This document shows, one piece after another, positions 1 through 4,790 of a stretch of DNA of 5,010 nucleotides (position 1 is its first letter; each line of letters begins with the position of its first letter). This DNA comes from Chloroflexota bacterium (GTDB taxonomy: Bacteria; Chloroflexota; UBA6077), in NCBI GenBank assembly GCA_021845945.1, contig JAJZRD010000264.1, positions 1 to 5,010 of the forward strand, in the 5' to 3' direction. Below the pieces are notes generated by a model that was not told the origin of the DNA, searched no databases, and saw only the letters and a list, made by a program, of their open reading frames with translations. A program made the translations under genes and the position numbers.

Positions 1-303
1 GAAGTCCTCCGTTGCTCGGGTACACACTTCGACCCGGCAGTCGTGGCAGCACTCCTCCGCGTCTTGGGCCGACCCTCTTGGGCTGCACTGGAGGCGAACT
101 CTTCTCGTGCAGAGCCACCGGCAGAAGGCCCTCGCGGCCTGGTAACCTATCCTGGTTCTGAGACGGTGGCTCCTCTCGTGGGTCCCTCGCGACGGCCCAA
201 CCTCGGACGGCTTGGCCGCACCGCCGTCGCCTCGCGATCGCGTTCGGCAGGTCGAAGGATGGATCTACCTATTCACCACCGGAGGCTGAGGCCAACACCT
301 TAG
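1..303 (+). CDS. C-terminal end of an HD-GYP domain protein (5' end outside the window)
   Basis: The frame is open from the first base to a TAG at 301-303, giving the last 100 residues of a larger protein. Residues 1-23 contain RCSGTHFDPAVVAALLRVL, which closely matches the closing helix region of HD-GYP domains (typically R-C-x-G-T-x-F-D-P-x-V-V). HD-GYP domains hydrolyse cyclic di-GMP with a bi-metal centre; the HD and GYP motifs themselves lie outside the window. After residue 24 comes a tail of about 76 residues rich in Pro, Arg, Ser and Gly, with no recognisable fold and poorer GC at third codon positions than the first part. The tail is longer than usual for the family and could be a disordered extension or the result of a frameshift: the other two forward frames have stops at 143 and 159. 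The gene converges on the histidine kinase and overlaps its end by 35 bp. The family call is fairly confident, the true C-terminus less so. Confidence 0.72.
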   Translation, partial: EVLRCSGTHFDPAVVAALLRVLGRPSWAALEANSSRAEPPAEGPRGLVTYPGSETVAPLVGPSRRPNLGRLGRTAVASRSRSAGRRMDLPIHHRRLRPTP

Positions 304-2029
304 CAACCTTCGCCCGAAGCTCGTTGACCCGGTAGGGCTTCTGGATTATGGTCTCCATGTCGGAGCTCCGCTGCCCATCCCGAATGAGATCCACGGGCCA
401 GCCGGTCATGGCGATGATGGGGGTCCGGGGACTGAACCGTTTGATCTCCGCCGCCAGCTCCCAGCCGGTCATGCCGGGCATTCGCAGGTCGGTGATCACC
501 AGGTCAAATGGGGTCTTCTTGAAGATCTCCAGGGCCTCCCGAGGGCTCGCCGAGAACACCACCCGGTAGCCGACCATCTCCAACGACAGCTTCAAGGCCT
601 CCCCCAGTCCGGCCTCGTCGTCGACCACCATGATGGACCGGACCGGCCCGGCCGGCTTCTGCATCGGCTGCGCGGCGGCCTTCGTCGCGATGGGCAGCCT
701 GAACTTGAAGCAGCTGCCCTTGCCCAGCTCGCTCTGCGCCAGGATGTCGCCGCCGTGCCGGGCCGCGATGCCCTTGGACACCCAGAGACCGAGGCCGGAG
801 CCCGATTCCCCCTTCGTGGTGAAGAAGGGGTCGAAGATGTGCTGGCGAACCTCTTCGGTAATCCCGCAGCCCGTGTCCGCAACGGAGATCACAGCCCAGC
901 CGTCGTCCTGGCGAGTCTCCACCACGATGTCACCGCCGTTGGGCATGGCGTCCACGGCGTTCATGATCAGGTTGACCATGACCTCCCTCAACTCTGACGG
1001 CACGCCCATCACAGTGGAGGTCTGGCCCGGTTTGAACCGAACCCTCACCGCCCTGCCCTTCGCCGAGGGAGACGGTTGCCAGCGAGGCCTGGTCATCTCC
1101 AGGACGTCCTCCACCAGCTTGTTGACGTCCAGCCCCACCAACTCCTGGGTGCGCTGCCGGCGGGTGAACTGAGTCATGCGCCGAACGACGGTGATGCCGT
1201 CGTCCACCGCCTGCCGGATGGCGTCCAGGGAGGCTTCTGCCTGGCGGCCGACCCCTTGAAGCTTCAACAGGTCTGCCCTGGCGGAAATGAGGCCGAGTAT
1301 GTTGTTGATGTCGTGAGCCACACCGGAGGCCAGCTCGCCCTGCACCACCAGCCGCTCCGACCTGGCCAGCTCATCCCTGGCCGCAGCCAGGTCCTTGTGC
1401 GCCGCCTCCAACCGGTCGTAGAGCCGGAAGCTGTTCACCGCGGGCCCCACCAGCAGGGCCAGCTGGACCAGGGGGTGAAGCTCACCCACGTTGAAGGAGC
1501 CAGACTTCGAGCGACCGGCCACCAGCCAGCCCAGCAGTTGCCCGGCCACCACTATGGGTACGCACAGCGAGGCGGCGAGGCCCTGCTCCCCGAACCAGGC
1601 CAGCACCGGGTGGGAGCTGGAGCGGTTATCAGGGCAGCAGAAGGCCTGAGGCTTGTCCTCCGCAGCTTCCACGCCGATGCCGGCCCGCAGCTGCTCCACG
1701 GCCACCGTCTGGGCCTTGGGCATTACCACCGCCAGCTGAAAGCTCCCGGAGGGCTCACGCCAGAACAGACCGAGGGCATCGCAGGGAACGACGCGCTTCA
1801 GCTCCACGAAGAGCAGATGCAGCAACTCCTCCCGCTCCAGGGTCGAGTTGGCCACACGAGCCACTCTCTCTAGGAGGGAGGGATCCCACGGCAGGGTTCT
1901 GCGATCTCCAGCAGCTCCTTCGACACTCACAACCCTACACCCTCTACATCCACTTGGTTCGAGCGCCAGGATCAGGCTCCGGCTGACGTCTGCTGAGCGC
2001 CACGGCAGCACCGGAATCGCGTCCTCCAA
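269..2029 (-). CDS. Soluble hybrid sensor histidine kinase (GAF-HisKA-HATPase-receiver)
   Basis: This is a two-component sensor kinase, predicted cytoplasmic because no membrane segment or signal peptide is visible. In the 586-residue reading, a GAF-like sensory domain spans about 50-205, followed by a short charged coiled coil at about 203-230. The dimerisation/phosphotransfer helix carries GELASGVAHDINN with His239. The ATPase domain shows the N box (N353, N357), the G1 box DTGCGI (385-390), DPFFTTK (400-406) and the G2 box GSGLGL (410-415). A linker leads to a complete receiver domain (about 464-580) with acidic pair D470/D471, phosphoacceptor D514 in TDLRMPG, T542 and K564. All catalytic residues are present, so it should autophosphorylate and pass phosphate to its own receiver. 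The signal is unknown. The start is uncertain: 2029 is a TTG without a clear Shine-Dalgarno. A GTG at 1930 (553 residues) has GAGGG nine bases upstream, and the residues before it use codons atypical for the gene. The gene lies downstream of tRNA-Arg and has no evident promoter of its own. Confidence 0.93.
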   Translation of the reverse strand: MEDAIPVLPWRSADVSRSLILALEPSGCRGCRVVSVEGAAGDRRTLPWDPSLLERVARVANSTLEREELLHLLFVELKRVVPCDALGLFWREPSGSFQLAVVMPKAQTVAVEQLRAGIGVEAAEDKPQAFCCPDNRSSSHPVLAWFGEQGLAASLCVPIVVAGQLLGWLVAGRSKSGSFNVGELHPLVQLALLVGPAVNSFRLYDRLEAAHKDLAAARDELARSERLVVQGELASGVAHDINNILGLISARADLLKLQGVGRQAEASLDAIRQAVDDGITVVRRMTQFTRRQRTQELVGLDVNKLVEDVLEMTRPRWQPSPSAKGRAVRVRFKPGQTSTVMGVPSELREVMVNLIMNAVDAMPNGGDIVVETRQDDGWAVISVADTGCGITEEVRQHIFDPFFTTKGESGSGLGLWVSKGIAARHGGDILAQSELGKGSCFKFRLPIATKAAAQPMQKPAGPVRSIMVVDDEAGLGEALKLSLEMVGYRVVFSASPREALEIFKKTPFDLVITDLRMPGMTGWELAAEIKRFSPRTPIIAMTGWPVDLIRDGQRSSDMETIIQKPYRVNELRAKVAKVLASASGGE

Positions 2030-2036
2030 CAGCGGC

Positions 2037-2065
2037 GCACTGGAAGTGCACGGACCGTGGGTCCG
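2037..2065 (-). repeat. Two adjacent small perfect hairpins just upstream of the kinase gene
   Basis: Bases 2051-2056 and 2060-2065 form a 6-bp perfect stem around a 3-base loop. Bases 2037-2041 and 2045-2049 form a 5-bp perfect stem, also with a 3-base loop. They sit back to back, one base apart, eight bases or fewer before the TTG start at 2029. No U-run follows on either strand, so they do not look like intrinsic terminators. If translation starts at 2029 they would cover the ribosome binding region; if it starts at 1930 they are leader structures. Confidence 0.4.
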
Positions 2066-2098
2066 CGGGATCTGCCCGTCTAAAGGTGACGTGGGGAG

Positions 2099-2155
2099 AA
2101 AACACTAAGGGTAGAGGACGCCCAAGGCGCGGATTCGTGATGCTGTGCATCCTCT
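2099..2155 (-). terminator. Possible 3' trailer/terminator structure after tRNA-Arg
   Basis: Directly after the tRNA, bases 2150-2155 and 2113-2118 can form a 6-bp outer stem (AGAGGA with TCCTCT). Inside or instead of it lie two small hairpins: 2139-2143 with 2147-2151, and 2119-2122 with 2126-2129. A short run of four U follows (2099-2102 on the minus strand) after about ten bases. The spacing is not that of a classical intrinsic terminator, so this could equally be a processing trailer. Transcription from the tRNA promoter may continue into the kinase gene. Confidence 0.25.
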
Positions 2156-2230
2156 GGTACGCCTGAGAGGATTCGAACCTCCGACCCGCGGCTTAGAAGG
2201 CCGCTGCTCTATCCCCTGAGCTACAGGCGC
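2155..2230 (-). tRNA. tRNA-Arg, anticodon UCU
   Basis: The minus strand folds as a canonical 76-base tRNA. The acceptor stem is GCGCCTG with CAGGCGT (a G-U pair at 1-72). The D arm is GCTC/GAGC with an 8-base loop. The anticodon stem is GCGGC/GCCGC around the loop CTTCTAA, the variable region has 5 bases, and the T arm GGAGG/CCTCT (one G-U pair) encloses TTCGAAT. The anticodon TCT at positions 34-36 reads AGA and, by wobble, AGG. Discriminator A (2158) and a genomically encoded CCA (2155-2157) follow. AGA/AGG codons are uncommon in a GC-rich genome, so this is a minor-codon tRNA. An extended -10 promoter lies 36 bases upstream. No duplicated tRNA 3' end suggesting an integration site is seen in the window. 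Confidence 0.97.
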
Positions 2231-2265
2231 TAGTCCGGCTCGGAATCGACCGGAATTCACACTCA

Positions 2266-2274
2266 ATTATACCA
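2266..2274 (-). promoter_or_regulatory. Extended -10 promoter of tRNA-Arg
   Basis: The minus strand reads TGGTATAAT, a perfect TATAAT (2266-2271) with the TGn extension directly upstream (2272-2274). No good -35 hexamer is found at 16-18 bases, which is acceptable for an extended -10 promoter. Transcription would start near 2259, giving a leader of about 28 bases before the mature tRNA 5' end at 2230. The short AT-rich stretch stands out in otherwise GC-rich DNA. Confidence 0.65.
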
Positions 2275-2297
2275 CATGCCCACGCACGGAAGCCTAG

Positions 2298-2377
2298 AGA
2301 GCGGGGCGAATCCCCTCTGGCGGCGGCTCTCCCCGGCAGCTTTCTTGCCTCCATGTTCTGCCCCAGCGCCGCCGCCA
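2298..2377 (-). repeat. GC-rich inverted repeats after the tautomerase gene (operon 3' end)
   Basis: Bases 2318-2327 (TGGCGGCGGC) and 2368-2377 (GCCGCCGCCA) are a perfect 10-bp inverted repeat. A further inner pairing of 2335-2339 with 2358-2362 makes an extended stem-loop. It begins 15 bases after the tautomerase stop codon. A second smaller hairpin, 2303-2306 with 2312-2315, follows. No U-tract is present, so it is not a standard intrinsic terminator. The position suggests a 3'-end stabilising structure or a pause site for factor-dependent termination of the thiD-cinA-tautomerase transcript. Confidence 0.4.
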
Positions 2378-2392
2378 TCTCGGGATTCGGTG

Positions 2393-2581
2393 CTACAGCC
2401 GATCCGACACCAACGTGCCGCCGCTGGCCCAGTTCTCCTTGTCGATCTCATCGAAGATTATGGTAGTGGCCTCGGGACTGGTCTTGGCGACCCGAGCCAT
2501 CACCTCGGTAAGCGCCTTGGCCAACTCCGACTTCTGCTCGTGGGTTCGCCCCTTCCACATGGAAACCCTGAGTATCGGCAT
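2393..2581 (-). CDS. 4-oxalocrotonate tautomerase family protein
   Basis: This 62-residue protein has the size of a 4-OT subunit, a family that assembles into small beta-alpha-beta oligomers (usually hexamers) and uses the amino-terminal proline as catalytic base after Met removal. Pro follows the initiator Met. The motif WKGRTHEQK contains the Arg11 equivalent, and the end carries KENWASGG, where Trp occupies the Phe50 position (numbering from Pro1). Position 39, Arg in classical 4-OT and important for binding 2-hydroxymuconate-type substrates, appears to be Thr. The real substrate is therefore probably not that of the meta-cleavage pathway and cannot be named. No aromatic degradation genes are nearby. 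The ATG at 2581 has GGAGG (2589-2593) seven bases upstream, an ideal ribosome binding site. It follows cinA by 20 bp and is the last gene of the likely operon. Confidence 0.9.
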   Translation of the reverse strand: MPILRVSMWKGRTHEQKSELAKALTEVMARVAKTSPEATTIIFDEIDKENWASGGTLVSDRL

Positions 2582-2601
2582 TCTCTCTCCTCCCAGATCT
2601 G

Positions 2602-3831
2602 CTATTTCGATAGTAGAGTGCGCCTCAGCAAGTCCAGGGCGTCCAGCACAGCCCTTCGTCGCACCTCTTTGGCGGTGGTGGTGTACCGGCTGGTGGCGCT
2701 GCCGACGCTACCGCGATCGTCGACGGCGCAATGCACGACCCCCAGCCGCTGGCCCCCTTCCGAGTTGTCCTCCATGCCACAGACGACCGCCAAGCCCACG
2801 TCGGCCAGGAGGGACCTCCTCGCAGCCGCCGCCATGGCCCGCGCCACCTCCTCCGCAACAGGGCCGTGAGCGGCAACCAGGGCGGCATCCACACCAAAGT
2901 GGCTTAGCATCCTCGGACTGAAGGCCACAAACCCGCCGAGCAGCCGGCCGCCACCCGCAGAGGCGGAGGCCAGCGCTGAGGACATCTGGCCGGCCGTGCA
3001 GGACTCGAGGGTCGCCAGGGTGAGCCCCATCCTCTCCAGGAGCCCCATCACCGAATCCGGAACGGTCTCCTCGTCCACCCCGTAGATGTGATCTCCGAGG
3101 ATCCGGCGCACCTGCGCCTCCACCCCGGCCACCATCTCCTGGGCTGCCTCCCGGCCGGCGGCCTTGGCGGAGACCCGCACGTGGATGCCGTCCTCCTTGG
3201 CGTAGGTGGCCACGGTGGGGTTGGGAGACGGGATCAGCTCCTTCAGCTCCTCCTCCACCCACGACTCGCCCATGCCGAGCACTTTCAAGGTCCGCGACAG
3301 GATCACGCCGGCACCGGCCAGCTTGGCCAGCCGAGGGAGCACCTCCTGCTCCCACATCCGCTTCATCTCCACGGGAACCCCCGGCATGGCGACGATGGCC
3401 CGGCCGTCGCGCTGGACCCACCAGCCAGGCGCGGTGCCGATGGGGTTGAGCAGCGCCTCGGCCGAGGATATCAGGGTGGCCTGCTTCACGTTCCGCTCCG
3501 GCATCGTACGTCCCCGTCGGGCGAAGAATGCCCTCAGCTCCGCCTCCAGATCGGGCTGGACTACCATCTCCTCGCCCATCAGCTCGGCGATGGCTTCCCT
3601 GGTTAGGTCGTCACCGGTGGGGCCCACACCACCGCTGATCACGATCAGGTCGGATCGCCCCCATCCGCGCCGGAGCGCATCCACCAACCGCCCCTGGTTG
3701 TCTCCCACCTGGCTGATCCAGTAGACGTCGATGCCGAGGGTAGACAGCGACTGCGCGAGCCATGGCGCGTTGGTATCGACCAGCTGCCCCAGCAGCAGTT
3801 CGGTGCCCACCGACAGGATTTCACCCTTCAT
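2602..3831 (-). CDS. cinA: CinA family protein (MoCF-like domain plus degenerate PncC-like domain)
   Basis: At 409 residues this has the full length and two-domain plan of CinA. The N-terminal molybdopterin-binding-like domain (about 1-170) shows GTELLLGQLVDTN (9-21), SGGVGPTGDDLTREA (66-80), GTAPGWWV (132-139) and MPGVPVEMK (149-157). In characterised CinA proteins this domain acts as an ADP-ribose pyrophosphatase. A linker domain (about 175-250) follows. The C-terminal domain (about 258-409) corresponds to the NMN amidohydrolase PncC. It keeps the serine motif ESCTAG (Ser277) and the helix GPVAEEVARAM, but where relatives have VxYS....K it reads VAFSPRMLSHFGV, with no Tyr and no Lys. The family's GIAGPxGG stretch is replaced by CGMEDNSEGG (351-360). 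NMN deamidation may therefore be lost or altered. The ATG start has GGAG ten bases upstream, and the family alignment begins exactly here. It lies 30 bp after thiD and 20 bp before the tautomerase gene. Confidence 0.95.
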   Translation of the reverse strand: MKGEILSVGTELLLGQLVDTNAPWLAQSLSTLGIDVYWISQVGDNQGRLVDALRRGWGRSDLIVISGGVGPTGDDLTREAIAELMGEEMVVQPDLEAELRAFFARRGRTMPERNVKQATLISSAEALLNPIGTAPGWWVQRDGRAIVAMPGVPVEMKRMWEQEVLPRLAKLAGAGVILSRTLKVLGMGESWVEEELKELIPSPNPTVATYAKEDGIHVRVSAKAAGREAAQEMVAGVEAQVRRILGDHIYGVDEETVPDSVMGLLERMGLTLATLESCTAGQMSSALASASAGGGRLLGGFVAFSPRMLSHFGVDAALVAAHGPVAEEVARAMAAAARRSLLADVGLAVVCGMEDNSEGGQRLGVVHCAVDDRGSVGSATSRYTTTAKEVRRRAVLDALDLLRRTLLSK

Positions 3832-3861
3832 AACGATTACGCTCCGCCTATACTCGTCTAT

Positions 3862-4647
3862 CTAGTGGTACAGCGCGAACATGTGGTTCACCGGCCCGTG
3901 GCCCTTCCCCAGGGGATAGGCGTACCGGATGGCCGCCGAGATGTACTCCTTGGCGCCGGCCACCGCTTCGGCCACCTCCCGCTCGAGGGCGAGATAGGCA
4001 GCGATGGCGGCCGACAGGGTGCAGCCGGTGCCGTGGGTGTTGCTGGTATCGATGCGAGGCGCCCGATAGGGGGTAACCTGCTTTCCATCGAACAGCCAGT
4101 CCACGGCATCCCCGGGGGCATGTCCGCCCTTCACCAGGACGTAGCGTGGTCCCAGCCGATGGATCCGGCGGCAGGCCTCCTGCACGTCATCGTCGGTATT
4201 GAGCCGCAGGCCCGACAGCACCTCCGCCTCCCGCCGGTTGGGGGTAACCACCAGGGCCAGGGGCAGAAGCCGCGTCTTGACCGCGTCGACGGCATCTTCT
4301 CTCAGCAGCAGGTCCCCGCTGGTGGCCACCATTACCGGATCGACCACGACCCTAGAGACGCCGTACTGGTGGATCTTGCCGACCACGGCCTCGATGATGG
4401 CCGCGTTGAACAGCATGCCGGTCTTCATGGCGTCGACGCCGATGTCGCCGGCTATGGCATCGAACTGAGCTTCCACGAAGGCGGGAGGTAGATCGAAGAT
4501 ACCGGTTACTCCCAGGGTGTTCTGGGCAGTGAGGGCAGTGATGGCCGAGGTGCCGTGCACCCCTATCGCAGCAAAGGTTTTCAAATCGGCCTGAATCCCG
4601 GCGCCGCCACCGGAATCCGACCCCGCCACAGTCAAAGCCGTCTTCAT
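3862..4647 (-). CDS. thiD: Hydroxymethylpyrimidine/phosphomethylpyrimidine kinase
   Basis: ThiD phosphorylates 4-amino-5-hydroxymethyl-2-methylpyrimidine and then its monophosphate, supplying HMP-PP for thiamin phosphate synthesis in the cytoplasm. It is a ribokinase-fold enzyme. The 261 residues match the family's usual length. The N-terminus [18 protein letters not shown] (6-23) is the ThiD signature, followed by ALTAQNT (38-44), DAMKTGML (72-79), [11 protein letters not shown] (101-111) and HGTGCTLS (205-212), in which Cys209 fits the active-site cysteine of the anion hole. There is no ThiE fusion. The ATG at 4647 is chosen because the family alignment starts at [12 protein letters not shown] and GGAGGG lies just upstream. 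The frame stays open to 4782, but that extension would translate the heptad repeats and part of the promoter, so it is rejected. It is the first gene of the likely operon with cinA and the tautomerase. No TPP riboswitch is seen in front of it. Some ThiD relatives also phosphorylate pyridoxal-type vitamers, which cannot be excluded. Confidence 0.96.
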   Translation of the reverse strand: MKTALTVAGSDSGGGAGIQADLKTFAAIGVHGTSAITALTAQNTLGVTGIFDLPPAFVEAQFDAIAGDIGVDAMKTGMLFNAAIIEAVVGKIHQYGVSRVVVDPVMVATSGDLLLREDAVDAVKTRLLPLALVVTPNRREAEVLSGLRLNTDDDVQEACRRIHRLGPRYVLVKGGHAPGDAVDWLFDGKQVTPYRAPRIDTSNTHGTGCTLSAAIAAYLALEREVAEAVAGAKEYISAAIRYAYPLGKGHGPVNHMFALYH

Positions 4648-4650
4648 GTT

Positions 4651-4656
4651 CCCTCC
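4651..4656 (-). promoter_or_regulatory. Ribosome binding site fixing the thiD start
   Basis: GGAGGG lies three bases before the ATG at 4645-4647, a short but usable spacing. It is the only strong Shine-Dalgarno near any in-frame start of thiD and supports the 261-residue protein over the upstream-extended reading. Confidence 0.75.
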
Positions 4657-4664
4657 GTTAAGAG

Positions 4665-4684
4665 CGATCGGCTGACAGCCATCG
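4665..4684 (-). other. Leader hairpin upstream of the thiD ribosome binding site
   Basis: Bases 4665-4673 and 4677-4684 can pair as CGATCGGCT with AGCCATCG, an 8-bp stem with a single bulged C and a 3-base loop. It ends eight bases before the Shine-Dalgarno GGAGGG. It could modulate ribosome access or mRNA stability. No ligand-binding domain is recognisable around it. Confidence 0.35.
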
Positions 4685-4705
4685 GCCTTCAGCAAGACCT
4701 GCGCT

Positions 4706-4754
4706 GCTGATGATTGATGATTGATGATTGATGATTGATGGCTGAGAGCTGAAC
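4706..4754. repeat. Seven-unit tandem heptad repeat array
   Basis: The plus strand reads seven consecutive 7-base units: GCTGATG, then ATTGATG four times (4713-4740), then GCTGAGA and GCTGAAC. Four units are identical and the edge units are diverged but keep the period and the TGA core. The array is AT-richer than its surroundings. It lies entirely inside the predicted 5' leader of thiD. Period 7 is not a multiple of 3, so a coding role is unlikely. Similar short heptad arrays are known in intergenic regions of several bacterial groups, and copy number in such arrays tends to vary through replication slippage. Confidence 0.9.
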
Positions 4755-4761
4755 GCCGTGA

Positions 4762-4790
4762 AGTGTATGCCATCGCCGCCAACCTGCCAA
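4762..4790 (-). promoter_or_regulatory. Sigma70-type promoter of the thiD-cinA-tautomerase operon
   Basis: On the minus strand, TTGGCA (4785-4790, five of six matches to TTGACA) is separated by exactly 17 bases from TACACT (4762-4767, four of six matches to TATAAT). The start point would fall near 4755, giving a leader of about 108 bases that begins with the heptad array. It is the best-spaced promoter I find in this upstream region. Confidence 0.5.

Noticed and set aside
112..172. Cobalamin riboswitch-like segment on the minus strand
   Set aside because: CCAGGATAGGTTACC faintly resembles the B12 box, but the conserved CCTGCC ending and the upstream conserved core are missing, and the region is the tail of a gene on the other strand.
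233..242. HIP1-like palindrome CGCGATCGCG
   Set aside because: It occurs only once as a full palindrome in the window. HIP1 is meaningful through dense repetition in cyanobacterial genomes, which is not seen here.
630..1873. Long plus-strand open frames opposite the kinase gene (630-1172 and 1076-1873)
   Set aside because: They are antisense to a kinase gene with all its motifs intact, have no recognisable domains, and are expected by chance in GC-rich DNA.
2155..2230. Integration (att) site at tRNA-Arg
   Set aside because: No second copy of the tRNA 3' end, no integrase and no shift to foreign-looking genes is visible within the window.
2708..3724. Long open frames on both strands overlapping cinA
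   Set aside because: cinA shows family motifs along its whole length. The alternative frames give Gly/Arg/Pro-rich or His-rich translations without any domain.
4706..4754. CRISPR array
   Set aside because: The units are 7 bases long and directly adjacent, with no spacers. It is a simple tandem repeat.
4648..4782. Upstream extension of thiD to 4782
   Set aside because: It would translate the heptad repeats (giving Ser-Ile-Ile-Asn-His-Gln-Ser cycles) and begin within the predicted promoter, while the family alignment and the ribosome binding site both support 4647.
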